From: Occultella kanbiaonis
GTDB taxonomy: Bacteria > Actinomycetota > Actinomycetes > Actinomycetales > Beutenbergiaceae
Assembly (NCBI RefSeq): GCF_009708215.1
Contig: NZ_CP046175.1
Coordinates: 1,798,001-1,862,000 of the forward strand
Length of the DNA stretch: 64,000 bases
Direction of reading: 5' to 3'
The notes under the pieces were generated by a model. The model was given only the letters and a program-made list of their open reading frames with translations. It did no database searches and was not told the origin of the DNA. The position numbers and the translations under genes are program-made. Of the stretch, positions 25,978-34,973 are shown in pieces (the stretch's first letter is position 1; each line of letters begins with the position of its first letter).

Positions 25978-27507
25978 ATGACTTCACGCCGACGCCCCGT
26001 CCGCGCGCTCATCCCTCTGCTCCTGCTCGCCCTCCTGGCGGCCTGCTCCGGCGGCGCCGGCGGGAACAGCTCCTCCGACGGCACCCCGGACCCGGACGGC
26101 ACGCTCATCTGGGGCTGGCACCTGCCGACCTCCTGGGACCCGGTCGCCTCGACCGCCGGCCAGGACGTGCACGCCCTCGCGCTCGCCTACGACGCGCTCG
26201 TCCAGCAGGAGAACAACGGCGACGCGCGACCCGGGCTCGCGGAGTCCTGGTCCTACAACGACACCGGTGACCAGATCACCTTCACCCTCCGGCCCGACCT
26301 GACGTTCAGCGACGGCACCCCGGTGGATGCCGAGGCGGTCAGGGCGAACATCGAGCGCGGGCAGACCCAGTCGAACTCCACGATCGCCGCGCAGCTCGCC
26401 GTGATCACGGGAGTCACCGTGGTCGACGAGCTGAACGTCACCTTCCAGCTGGACCAGCCCGACTACCAGATCCCGCTGCTGATGGCCGGCAAGACCGGCA
26501 TGCTCGTGAGCCCGACGGCGTTCGCCGCCGACGTCGACGGCCTCGCGATCGCCCCGGTCGGCTCGGGCCCGTTCGTCCTCACCGAGTACGTGCCCGACTC
26601 GCGCGCCGTCTTCGAGCGCAACGCCGAATACTGGAATGCGGAGAACATCCTGCTCGGTGGGGTGGAGCTCAAGCCGCCGCCCGACCCGACGGTCGCCGTC
26701 GCGGGGCTCACCTCCGGCCAGTTCGACATCGCCGTGGTGCCGCCCGCGCAGGTGGCGGCCGCCGAGGCGGCGCAACTGACCGTCGAGGAGCAGCGCGTGT
26801 TCACCGTGCGAACCCTGGACGTGAACAACACGGTCGCCCCCTACGACAACCCGCTGGTGCTGCAGGCGCTGAGCCACGCGATCGACCGCCAGGCCCTCGT
26901 GGACGTCGCCTACTTCGGCCACGGGGAGCCCAACTGGCAGCCGTTCCCGGAGGGCTACCTCGCCTACGACGAGTCGCTGGACGACCTGTACGCCTACGAC
27001 CCCGACACGGCCGCCGACCTGCTGACCGAGGCCGGGCACCCGGACGGCATCGACCTGACGCTGACCATCGGAAGCGCCGCCGACCAGGCGCTCGCCGAGC
27101 AGATCCAGGCGCAGGTCGCCGAGGCCGGCATCACGATCACCATCGAGGTGGCCACGCCCGGCGTGAGCAACTACATCTCCCGCCAGTACCCGCTGTACCT
27201 GGACAGCTTCTCCGGGCGGGAGTCCCCGCTGCAGGCCCTCGAGGTGCTGTTCGGCCCGGAGGGACTGATGAACCTCGGCCGCAACAGCCCGCCCGAGCTC
27301 GACGCCGCGATCGACGCGGCCCGCCAGGTCCCGCTGGACGACCCCGCCTACGCCGAGACGCTGCAGACGGCCGTGCACACGGCCGTGACCACGATGCCGA
27401 ACACGTTCCTGTTCACCTGGCCGCGGCTGTACGTCCACGGTGACAACGTGCACGACTGGCAGCACCAGATCGGCACGGTGCGATTCGAGGGCGTGTGGGT
27501 CGAATGA
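25978..27507 (+). CDS. ABC transporter substrate-binding lipoprotein (family 5, Dpp/Opp type)
   Basis: A 509-residue SBP_bac_5 protein. A basic start, a hydrophobic core and the lipobox LAAC (Cys23) mark it as a lipoprotein anchored outside the membrane. The body has the family pattern (YDALV...GLAESW...LTFSDGTPVDAEAV...YWNAENI). The ATG at 25978 has ACAGGA upstream. Family members bind peptides, nickel, glutathione or opines; the co-encoded flavin monooxygenases suggest a sulfur-containing ligand here. Its stop overlaps the first permease start. Confidence 0.93.
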   Translation: MTSRRRPVRALIPLLLLALLAACSGGAGGNSSSDGTPDPDGTLIWGWHLPTSWDPVASTAGQDVHALALAYDALVQQENNGDARPGLAESWSYNDTGDQITFTLRPDLTFSDGTPVDAEAVRANIERGQTQSNSTIAAQLAVITGVTVVDELNVTFQLDQPDYQIPLLMAGKTGMLVSPTAFAADVDGLAIAPVGSGPFVLTEYVPDSRAVFERNAEYWNAENILLGGVELKPPPDPTVAVAGLTSGQFDIAVVPPAQVAAAEAAQLTVEEQRVFTVRTLDVNNTVAPYDNPLVLQALSHAIDRQALVDVAYFGHGEPNWQPFPEGYLAYDESLDDLYAYDPDTAADLLTEAGHPDGIDLTLTIGSAADQALAEQIQAQVAEAGITITIEVATPGVSNYISRQYPLYLDSFSGRESPLQALEVLFGPEGLMNLGRNSPPELDAAIDAARQVPLDDPAYAETLQTAVHTAVTTMPNTFLFTWPRLYVHGDNVHDWQHQIGTVRFEGVWVE

Positions 27508-28553
27508 CGGCGGTCGCGACCCCCTCGGTGCAGGCCCAGGACGAGGAGGTGCTCGCCCCGCTCGACGAGGTCGCCGACCTCGCCCCGCACTCGCCGGCGC
27601 GCGGTGTCCTGATCGCGCTCGGCAGGGGCCTGGCCATCGCGGTCCCGGTGCTGTTCCTGACCACCCTGATCACGTTCGCGCTCGGCGCGTTCAGCGACCA
27701 GGACCCGGCGGCGGCGGTGCTCGGCGAGGTCGCCACCCCGGCCGACGTGGAGCGGATGCGCCACGAGTTCGGGCTCGACCGGCCGTTCTACGAGCAGTAC
27801 GGCAGCTGGGTCTGGAACGCGCTGCACGGCGATCTCGGCTCCTCGTGGTTCACGAACATCCCGGTCGCCGACTCGATCGTCGAGCGACTCCCGGTCAGCC
27901 TGTCCGTCGCCGGGCTCGCCCTGGCGATCGCACTGGTCCTCGGCGCCAGCGGCGGCATCGTCGCAGCGCTGAACCGGGGCCGGTTCGTCGACCGGGCGAT
28001 CACCGCCGTCTCCGCGGCAATCACCACGGTGCCGGCGTTCGTCGCCGGCATCGGCCTCATCATCGTGTTCGCGGTGCTCATCCCGGTGTTCCCGACCGGC
28101 GGCTATGTGCCGATCTCCGCCGGCATCGGCCTCTGGGCATCGTTCCTGGTGCTGCCGGCGTTCGCGCTCGGACTCGACGCCTCCGCGGACCTGGCCCGGC
28201 AGCTGCGCACCGGTCTGGTCGGCTCGCTCGACGAGAACTACGTGCTCGGCGCCCAGGTGCGCGGCCTGCCGTGGCGGCGGGTGGTGCTCGTGCACGCCCT
28301 GCGCAACGGTGCGGCCCCGGCGATCGCGGTCGTCGGCCTGCACATCCCACGGCTGGTCGGGGGCGCCGTCATCACCGAGGCCGTGTTCCAGATGCCCGGC
28401 ATCGGGCAGCTGACCCGGGACGCGGCCCTACGTGGGGACGTGCCGGTGATCCAGGGTGCGCTCCTGGTGGCCGTGCTGCTCGTGCTGGTCTCCTCGCTCG
28501 TGGTGAACGTGGTGCTGGCCCGGCTGCTGCCCGCGTCGGGACGTGCGGCATGA
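27504..28553 (+). CDS. ABC transporter permease (DppB-like)
   Basis: A 349-residue inner-membrane permease. The N-terminal cytoplasmic stretch leads into helix 1 (VPVLFLTTLITFALG), and the large loop contains RMRHEFGLDRPFYEQYGSW, as in DppB. The EAA loop is represented by YVLGAQVRGLPWRRVVLVHALRNG. The ATG at 27504 overlaps the stop of the binding protein by four bases. It pairs with the DppC-like permease next to it. Confidence 0.93.
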   Translation: MTAVATPSVQAQDEEVLAPLDEVADLAPHSPARGVLIALGRGLAIAVPVLFLTTLITFALGAFSDQDPAAAVLGEVATPADVERMRHEFGLDRPFYEQYGSWVWNALHGDLGSSWFTNIPVADSIVERLPVSLSVAGLALAIALVLGASGGIVAALNRGRFVDRAITAVSAAITTVPAFVAGIGLIIVFAVLIPVFPTGGYVPISAGIGLWASFLVLPAFALGLDASADLARQLRTGLVGSLDENYVLGAQVRGLPWRRVVLVHALRNGAAPAIAVVGLHIPRLVGGAVITEAVFQMPGIGQLTRDAALRGDVPVIQGALLVAVLLVLVSSLVVNVVLARLLPASGRAA

Positions 28554-29419
28554 TCCGCCGGGCACTGCGGGCACGAACCGCCCAGGTGGCCGTGGCCTTC
28601 CTCGGCCTCGTCCTCGTGCTCGTCGTCACCGGTGACCTGTTCGCACCGCAGGACCCGCTGGCCCAGAACACCAGCGCCATCCTGCAGGGTTCCAGTGCCG
28701 CGCACTGGCTCGGCACCGACTACCTCGGCCGGGACGTGCTCTCCCGGCTGATCGCCGGGACCCGGGTCTCCGTGTTCGCCGCGCTGACCGCCGTCGTGAT
28801 CGGCGCCCTGCTCGGGATCGTGCCGGGCATGCTCAGTGCGTTCAGCGGCAAGGTGGCGACCTGGACGAGCCTGCGGGTCGCCGACGCGTTCATGGCCCTG
28901 CCGTTCATCATCTTCGCGATCGCCGTCGCCGGCCTGTTCGGCAACGGACTGTTCCAGGCGATGGTGGCCGTCGGGGTGCTGATCGCCCCGGTCTACTTCC
29001 GGATCATCCGGGCCGCGGCCCTCAGCCACGCCGGCGCGCAGTACGTCGAGGCGGCGACCTTGCTCGGCGCGCCCTGGTGGCACGTGCTGGCCGTGCACAT
29101 CTGGCCCAAGGTGCTGCCCGCCGTCGTGGTCACCACGGCGAACCTCGCCGCGGGCGGCCTGCTCGTGGTCTCGTCGCTGACGTTCCTCGGCATCGGGATC
29201 CAGCCCCCGGAGCCCACCTGGGGTGGCATGCTCGCCAGCGACCTCGGCTACCTCACCCAGCGTCCGTTCGGCCCGGTGGCCCCGGCACTGGCGATCATGG
29301 GCACCGTCGCTGCCCTGAACCTGCTCGCCGACGCGATCCGCGACGCCAGCGGTGACGCCGGCCGCGCGGCAGAGGCCCTGCGCAACCCACTCAAGCGGGA
29401 GGTGGCCGATGTCCGCTGA
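28550..29419 (+). CDS. ABC transporter permease (DppC-like)
   Basis: A 289-residue permease of the DppC type. It has the N-terminal helix, the motif LGTDYLGRDVLSRLIAGTRVS, the EAA loop (YVEAATLLGAPWWHVLAVHIWPK) and the conserved FLGIGIQPPEPTWGGML near the C-terminus. It starts within the stop of the DppB-like gene (ATGA) and overlaps the next gene by 11 bases. Confidence 0.93.
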   Translation: MIRRALRARTAQVAVAFLGLVLVLVVTGDLFAPQDPLAQNTSAILQGSSAAHWLGTDYLGRDVLSRLIAGTRVSVFAALTAVVIGALLGIVPGMLSAFSGKVATWTSLRVADAFMALPFIIFAIAVAGLFGNGLFQAMVAVGVLIAPVYFRIIRAAALSHAGAQYVEAATLLGAPWWHVLAVHIWPKVLPAVVVTTANLAAGGLLVVSSLTFLGIGIQPPEPTWGGMLASDLGYLTQRPFGPVAPALAIMGTVAALNLLADAIRDASGDAGRAAEALRNPLKREVADVR

Positions 29420-30269
29420 CGCCGGCACCGGTTCGACCGTCCCCGCGACGGCGAACACCGACCTGGTCCAGGTCGAGGACCTGTGGATCGCGGCCCCGGA
29501 CGGCCGCGACCTGGTCGCCGGGGTGTCGTTCAGCCTGGCCCGGGGCGGCTCCCTCGGGATCGTGGGGGAGTCCGGCTCCGGCAAGACCCTCACCACCCGG
29601 GCGCTGCTCGGGCTGCTGCCCCACGGGATCACCGTGACGAGTGGCAGCGTCGGTTTCGACGGTCTCGACCTGCGCACGCTGCGACGCAAGGAGTGGGAGC
29701 AGGTGCGGGGCTCGCGCATCGGCGCCGTGTTCCAGGACCCGGCCTCCTACCTGAACCCCTCGATCGCGGTCGGGAAGCAGCTCACCGAGGTGCTTCGCGT
29801 ACGCGGCGGACTCTCCCGGGCCGCAGCGAAGGAGCGGGCCGCCGAGCTGCTCGAGTCCCTGGGGCTGCACCGGGTTGACCTGGTCCTGACCCAGTACCCG
29901 CACGAGCTCTCCGGCGGGATGCTGCAACGGGTCCTGCTCGCGATCGCGATCTGCCTCGGGCCCGAGCTGCTCATCGCGGACGAGGCCACCACGGCCCTCG
30001 ACGTGACCGTCCAGGCGGACGTGCTCGACCTGTTCGACACGGTCCGGACCCGGGAGGGGCTGGCCCTCGTGCTGGTCTCGCACGACCTCGCCGTGGTGGC
30101 CCGGAGCACGGAGAACCTGCTCGTCATGCGGCACGGCGAGGTCGTCGAGTCCGGGCCGACGACGCAGGTCCTGGCGAACCCACAGCACCCCTACACCCAG
30201 CTGCTGGTGGAGCACCACGACGCGTACTCGCTGGCCGGGTACCTGGAGAAGGAGTCCGCCGATGTCTGA
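29409..30269 (+). CDS. ABC transporter ATP-binding protein (DppD-like)
   Basis: A 286-residue ATPase with Walker A GESGSGKT (53-60), signature ELSGGMLQR, Walker B LLIADEAT and the switch His in LVSHDLA. The C-terminus has the oligopeptide-type ending QHPYTQLLVEHH. The ATG at 29409 overlaps the DppC-like gene by 11 bases. It forms a heterodimer with the following ATPase, as DppD does with DppF. Confidence 0.94.
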   Translation: MSADAGTGSTVPATANTDLVQVEDLWIAAPDGRDLVAGVSFSLARGGSLGIVGESGSGKTLTTRALLGLLPHGITVTSGSVGFDGLDLRTLRRKEWEQVRGSRIGAVFQDPASYLNPSIAVGKQLTEVLRVRGGLSRAAAKERAAELLESLGLHRVDLVLTQYPHELSGGMLQRVLLAIAICLGPELLIADEATTALDVTVQADVLDLFDTVRTREGLALVLVSHDLAVVARSTENLLVMRHGEVVESGPTTQVLANPQHPYTQLLVEHHDAYSLAGYLEKESADV

Positions 30270-31158
30270 GTCCGTCGTGACCGCGTCCCGACCGGGCAGC
30301 GCGCCCGGCTCCGCCGACCGGGTCGGGCCCGGCCCGGTCCTGCTGACCGCCACCGGGGTCAGGGTGCGCCTAGGGCGCCGGGAGATCCTGCACGGGGTGG
30401 ACCTGTCGGTGCGCTCCGGTGAGGTCGTCGGCCTGATCGGGGAGACCGGATCCGGCAAGACCACCTTCGCCCGGGCGGCGCTCGGTCTGGTCCCGACCAC
30501 GGACGGGTCGATCACGGTCGGCCGGGAGGGCACCCAGGTGACCGGCCTGCGCGGCTCCCGGCTACGAGCATTCCGCCGCACCGGCGCCGTGCAGTACGTC
30601 TTCCAGGACCCGCTGCGCTCCCTCGACCCTGACCTGACCGTTGGCCGCTCGGTGGCCCAGGGGCTGGTGCTCCGTGGCGGACTCGGCGCCGCGCAGATCG
30701 AGACGGGAGTGACCGAGGCGCTGCACGCCGTCGGGCTCGAGCCCGACCTGACCGACCGCACGCCGGGACAGCTCTCCGGCGGCCAGCGTCAGCGCGTCGC
30801 GATCGCCCGTGCGCTCGCGGTCTCGCCGCAGGTCCTCATCTGCGACGAACCCGTCAGCGCGCTCGACGCGGCGCACCGCAACCACGTGCTGCAGTTGCTG
30901 AACGGGCTGCGCCGAGACCGCGACCTCGGCCTGCTCCTCATCTCCCACGACCTCGGCTCGGTGGCCGCGGTCAGCGACCGGGTCGCTGTGCTGTATCGCG
31001 GCTCGATCGTGGAGGAGGGCCCGACGGCGCAGGTGCTCGCCCACCCGGAGCACCCGTACACCCGGATGCTGCTCGCGTCTGCGGCATCGCTGCACGCCGG
31101 TGACGCCGGGGCCGCACAACGCCAGGCCCTGCGCCGGGAGGTGCTCGCCAGCAGCTGA
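30262..31158 (+). CDS. ABC transporter ATP-binding protein (DppF-like)
   Basis: A 298-residue ATPase with Walker A GETGSGKT (60-67), signature LSGGQRQR, Walker B LICDEPVSALD and switch His in LISHDLG. It ends with HPYTRMLLAS, as the DppF-type subunits do. It overlaps the preceding ATPase by eight bases and completes the five-component importer. Confidence 0.94.
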   Translation: MSESVVTASRPGSAPGSADRVGPGPVLLTATGVRVRLGRREILHGVDLSVRSGEVVGLIGETGSGKTTFARAALGLVPTTDGSITVGREGTQVTGLRGSRLRAFRRTGAVQYVFQDPLRSLDPDLTVGRSVAQGLVLRGGLGAAQIETGVTEALHAVGLEPDLTDRTPGQLSGGQRQRVAIARALAVSPQVLICDEPVSALDAAHRNHVLQLLNGLRRDRDLGLLLISHDLGSVAAVSDRVAVLYRGSIVEEGPTAQVLAHPEHPYTRMLLASAASLHAGDAGAAQRQALRREVLASS

Positions 31159-31239
31159 GCAGTGCCGGACCGTCTGCCCCACCCACCCGTCAGAACCACC
31201 CGACTTGACCCGACCTCATCGTCACCCAAGGAGTTCGAA

Positions 31240-32379
31240 ATGAGCATCCAGATCCTCGGCATGGTCGCCACCCAGAACGGCTCCGAGTCCCTCGGCTGGG
31301 CCAACAGCAAGGTCGTCGACCCCGCCTTCCTGCGCGCGTTCGCCCGCGCCCACGACGCAGCCGGCTTCGACCGCACCCTGATCGGCTACAGCGCCGCCTC
31401 CCCGGACGGCTTCGCGATCGCCTCGGACATCCTCGCCACCACCGAGCGGCTCGGCGTGCTGATCGCGCACCGTCCGGGGTTCACCGAGCCGGTGCTCGTG
31501 GCCCGCAAGCTCGCCACCCTCGAGAACCTCTACGGTGAGGGCCGCGTCGCGATCCACCACATCTCCGGTGGCAGCGACACCGACCAGCAGCGTGAGGGCG
31601 ACTTCTCCGACAAGCCCGCCCGCTACCGCCGCACCGCGGAGTTCATCGACGTCCTGCGTCGCACCCTCACCAGTGCCGAGCCGTTCGACCACGAGGGCGA
31701 GTTCTACAAGTACGTCGGCGCGTTCAGCGCGGTCAAGCCCAACGGCCAGATCCCGATCTTCTTCGGCGGCCAGTCCGGTGACGCCGTCGCGATCGGCGCC
31801 GAGCACACGGACACGTTCATGCTGTTCGGGGAGCCGCTGGCGCCCACGGCCGAGCGGATCGCGCTGATCCGTGCCGAGGCCGCCAAGCACGGCCGCAACG
31901 TCGAGTTCTCCGTGTCGCTGCGCCCGATCGTCGCGGACACCGAGGACGCTGCGTGGGAGAAGGCCGCGGCCATCTACGACGCTGCTGCGGAGCGCCTCGG
32001 CAACCACCAGGCCGGGTGGCGCTTCGGCAGGCGGCAGGGGGACCAGACCTCCACCTCCGCGCAGCGCCTGCAGGACGCCGCCGCCGAGTCCGAGGTCCAC
32101 GACGAGCGGCTCTGGACCGGCATCACCAAGCTGGTCGGCCCGGCCGGCAACTCGACGGCGCCCGTCGGCACCCCGGCGCAGGTGGCCGAGGCGATCCTGA
32201 AGTACTACGACCTCGGCGTCACCCGGGTGCTGATCCGCGGCTTCGACCCGCTGAACGACGTGCGCCGGTGGGGCGAGGAGCTGGTCCCGCTGCTGCGCTC
32301 CGGCGCCGCCGCGCGCGACGCCGCCGCGTCCGACGTCTCCGGCGAGCCCGCCCTTGTCGGCGCAGGCGGGACGGCATGA
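31240..32379 (+). CDS. LLM-class flavin-dependent monooxygenase (alkanesulfonate monooxygenase-like)
   Basis: A 379-residue bacterial luciferase-like TIM-barrel enzyme of the SsuD group. Recognisable parts are RAFARAHDAAGFDRTLIGYSAASPD, VLIAHRPGF, NLYGEGRVAIHHISGGS and IFFGGQSGDAVAIGAEH. SsuD-type enzymes cleave the C-S bond of alkanesulfonates using reduced FMN and O2, releasing sulfite. AAGGAG lies ten bases before the ATG at 31240. It overlaps the hydrolase gene by four bases, so its substrate is likely imported by the ABC system of the same operon. No flavin reductase gene is in the operon. Confidence 0.9.
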   Translation: MSIQILGMVATQNGSESLGWANSKVVDPAFLRAFARAHDAAGFDRTLIGYSAASPDGFAIASDILATTERLGVLIAHRPGFTEPVLVARKLATLENLYGEGRVAIHHISGGSDTDQQREGDFSDKPARYRRTAEFIDVLRRTLTSAEPFDHEGEFYKYVGAFSAVKPNGQIPIFFGGQSGDAVAIGAEHTDTFMLFGEPLAPTAERIALIRAEAAKHGRNVEFSVSLRPIVADTEDAAWEKAAAIYDAAAERLGNHQAGWRFGRRQGDQTSTSAQRLQDAAAESEVHDERLWTGITKLVGPAGNSTAPVGTPAQVAEAILKYYDLGVTRVLIRGFDPLNDVRRWGEELVPLLRSGAAARDAAASDVSGEPALVGAGGTA

Positions 32380-33140
32380 GCACCCTGATCGAGAACGCGG
32401 TCGACGCCGTTCGCTGGGACCCGCCGGCTGCCGTCCGCGGCACGATCGTGGTCGTGCCCGGCCGCGGTGAGCGCCCCGGGCACTACGAGCGGTTCGGGCG
32501 CCGGATCAGCGCCGACGGGTACGCCGTCGAGGTCCTGCCGCACCTGGCCTCCGACGGAGACGAGCTCGCGCACGCCTGGGACGCCCTGGCCCTGGCCGGG
32601 CGGCTCGGGGACGCACCGCGAGTGCTCGTCGCCACCGATGTGTCCGCAGCGGCCGCCGTGCAGGCGCTCTCCCCGGCCACCATCGACGCGAACGCGCTCG
32701 TGCTGGCCGGCACCACCCTTGAGGTGGGAGCCGCGCCGACCGACGTCGAGGAGGCACTCGCCGCCCGCACCGCCTGCCCGTTGCACCGCGGGCTGCTCGC
32801 CGCGGACGAGGCCACGGTGACCGCGCTCGCGGACAGCACCCCCGCCGTCGGGCAGTGGCGCGCCGCGCTCGACGGCGCCGCCATCGAGGGCGGCGAGGCC
32901 TGGCAGGTCGCCGTCCCCACGCTCGTCCTGCACGGCGAGGCGGACGAGCTCGCGCCCTGGGACCGGGTGCGCGACGCCGTCGGGCACTGGCCCGGCGTGG
33001 AACTGGTCACCGTGCGAGGCGGCGTCCACGACGTGCTCAACGACGCCAACCACCGCAGCGTGGCCGGTGTCATCGTGCAGTTCCTCGAACAGTTGCGCGT
33101 CGGCGGCCAGATCCTCAACCACGGCGGCCGCCCGGCCTGA
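32376..33140 (+). CDS. Alpha/beta hydrolase with atypical (Asp) nucleophile position
   Basis: A 254-residue alpha/beta hydrolase. The oxyanion-hole region is VVVPGRGERPGHYERFGRRI, the acid loop is LHGEADELAPWD (Asp190) and the catalytic His is in GGVHDVL (His218). The nucleophile elbow, usually G-x-S-x-G, reads A-T-D-V-S with Asp88. Asp is the nucleophile of haloalkane dehalogenases and epoxide hydrolases; here it may be real or the protein may be inactive. It lies between two flavin monooxygenases and may process an ester, thioester or epoxide intermediate. Confidence 0.8.
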   Translation: MSTLIENAVDAVRWDPPAAVRGTIVVVPGRGERPGHYERFGRRISADGYAVEVLPHLASDGDELAHAWDALALAGRLGDAPRVLVATDVSAAAAVQALSPATIDANALVLAGTTLEVGAAPTDVEEALAARTACPLHRGLLAADEATVTALADSTPAVGQWRAALDGAAIEGGEAWQVAVPTLVLHGEADELAPWDRVRDAVGHWPGVELVTVRGGVHDVLNDANHRSVAGVIVQFLEQLRVGGQILNHGGRPA

Positions 33141-33192
33141 ACCGGCCGGCGAGCTCCGAACACCACCCCCACACCCCCGAAGGAGACCAGCG

Positions 33193-34266
33193 ATGCGACT
33201 GGGCTATTGGACCCCGATCTACGGCGGATTCCTCCGCAACATCGACGACGAGCAGATGCCGGCCACGTTCGCCTACGTGCGCCGCGTGTCCGAGATCGCC
33301 GACCGGCTCGGCTATGACATCACGCTCATCCCGGAGTTGTACCTGAACGACCGCAAGGGTCCGTCGGCGCCGAGCCTGGAGGCCTGGGAACTCGCGGCGG
33401 CGGTCGCCGCGGTCACGGAGCAGGTCGAGATCATGGTGGCGGTGCGGCCCGGGTTCCACACGCCGCAGGTGCTCGCCAAGCGGGCCGCGACGCTGGACGA
33501 CATCAGCGGGGGCCGGCTCGCCCTGAACGTGGTCTCCGCGTGGTGGGCCGAGGAGGCCAAGCAGTACGGCGGGGTGTTCGGTGAGCACGACGAGCGGTAC
33601 GTGCGCACCGAGGAGTGGATGGACGTGGTGTCCGGGCTCTGGCGGGAGACGCCGTTCAACTTCGCCGGCCAGTTCTACACCGCGGAGGGCACGATCCTCG
33701 AGCCCAAGCCGCAGCGGATCCCGCCGATCTGGGCGGGCGGTGAGAGCGAGGGCGGCAAGGCCTCGATCGCGAGGTTCGCGGACTCCTACGTGATGCACGG
33801 CGGCACGGTCGAGGAGATCGGCACGAAGGTCTCCGATATGCGCCGGCGCCGCGAGGAGCTCGGCAAGGAGGGCTTCGGCGAGTTCGGCATGGCCGCCTAC
33901 GTCATCGTGCGGGACACCGAAGCCGAGGCGCAGGCCGAGCTCGAGCGGATCACCGCCGCGCCGTCCGCGGACAGCCCGAGCTTCGCGTCCTACCAGGAGT
34001 TCATCTCGCACTCCCAGCTGGAGCAGCAGGTCAGTCTGCGCGACTACTCGGTCGGCACCCGTGGGCTGCGCCCGAACCTCGTGGGCACCCCGGAGCAGGT
34101 CGCGGAGAAGCTGCTCGCCTACGCCGACGCCGGCCTCGACCTGGTGCTCATCCAGTCCTCGCCGCTGCACGAGGAGCTGGAGCGCATCGCCGAGCAGGTG
34201 TTCCCGCTGGTGGGGCACCGCCTCGGCACGGGCGCGGGTGTGAGCCTGGCCGAGGTCACCAACTGA
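33193..34266 (+). CDS. LLM-class flavin-dependent monooxygenase (SfnG/dimethylsulfone monooxygenase-like)
   Basis: A 357-residue luciferase-like flavin enzyme. Its start (MRLGYWTPIYGGFLRN), the motif ERYVRTEEWMDVVSGLW and the segment IPPIWAGGESEGGKASIARFAD are close to SfnG, the FMNH2-dependent monooxygenase that converts dimethylsulfone to methanesulfinate. AAGGAG precedes the ATG. It ends the eight-gene operon. Together with the SsuD-like enzyme it points to use of sulfones and sulfonates as sulfur source. Confidence 0.88.
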   Translation: MRLGYWTPIYGGFLRNIDDEQMPATFAYVRRVSEIADRLGYDITLIPELYLNDRKGPSAPSLEAWELAAAVAAVTEQVEIMVAVRPGFHTPQVLAKRAATLDDISGGRLALNVVSAWWAEEAKQYGGVFGEHDERYVRTEEWMDVVSGLWRETPFNFAGQFYTAEGTILEPKPQRIPPIWAGGESEGGKASIARFADSYVMHGGTVEEIGTKVSDMRRRREELGKEGFGEFGMAAYVIVRDTEAEAQAELERITAAPSADSPSFASYQEFISHSQLEQQVSLRDYSVGTRGLRPNLVGTPEQVAEKLLAYADAGLDLVLIQSSPLHEELERIAEQVFPLVGHRLGTGAGVSLAEVTN

Positions 34267-34430
34267 GAAAGGACCTCTCGGCCTCGCGCAGCATTCCCTT
34301 TCTGGCCCCTCGCTGCCGGCGGGAGCGACTGCATGTAGTGATCCCTGATGTCACCCGTCGGCACTGGGCGATCAGCATCCGCGAGTACGTGGTCCGGGCA
34401 GAGCGGGGTCGCCGATCTTGTGGCACCGCC

Positions 34431-34973
34431 CTACCTCTCGGCCCTGCTAGACGTTGCCAGTTGGTCGGCGTTGAGCCGGACCACGTAGCCGTCGCTGTAC
34501 CTGGCCCAGCGTCGCCCGGACACGTCGGTGAACTCGACCCGGCACCGAGGAGGCTCAGGGGAGCTCAGATCGGCGCCGTCCACCGTGGCCACCATCTCCT
34601 CACCGGGCGTCACGAGCTGCCACGGCGTGCCCGTATCCATGGTGCCGGTCGGCGCTCCCGGGACCACATTGAACACCGGGTTGTCCGAGTGGTTGGCCAC
34701 GTGCACGGTCAGGTACATGACCGTCGTCGGCCCCATGCCACTGTGGAAGGGCAGCAGCGTGGGCCAGACGGCAACGCGGCGCACCTGGGCGAGCAGGTCA
34801 GCCTCGGCGCGGCGCTGCTCTGCCTCGGCGCGGTCGCGGCGCTCGGCGGTGAGTGCTTTCTCCGCTGCCTGGCGCCCGCGGCGCTCGAAGAAGAACAGCA
34901 CGCCGGGGACGATGGCTGCCAGGACCGTGCCGATAGCAGTGACCCACAGCAGCGCGACTTCCAGGCCTCTCAT
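34431..34973 (-). CDS. Hypothetical TM/coiled-coil protein with beta-rich C-terminal domain
   Basis: A 180-residue protein that I do not recognise. A single N-terminal membrane helix (residues about 5-28) is followed by a short Arg/Glu/Ala coiled coil (30-65). After that comes a beta-rich domain (VMYLTVHVANHSDNPVFNVVPGAP...VEFTDVSGRRWARYSDG) that looks like an immunoglobulin-type fold. It overlaps the upstream gene by four bases. A protein of the same architecture is encoded at 37194 on the other side of the IS element. Confidence 0.65.
   Translation of the reverse strand: MRGLEVALLWVTAIGTVLAAIVPGVLFFFERRGRQAAEKALTAERRDRAEAEQRRAEADLLAQVRRVAVWPTLLPFHSGMGPTTVMYLTVHVANHSDNPVFNVVPGAPTGTMDTGTPWQLVTPGEEMVATVDGADLSSPEPPRCRVEFTDVSGRRWARYSDGYVVRLNADQLATSSRAER

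Noticed and set aside
23871-26108. Long minus-strand open frame (745 codons) across clpP2, clpX and the following leader
   Set aside because: It spans three independent features including two terminators, and its translation has no recognisable domain. It is a GC-driven shadow.
34266-34303. Possible terminator after the SfnG-like gene (AGAAAGG / CCTTTCT)
   Set aside because: The stem is only 7 base pairs with a 24-base loop, too weak to call.
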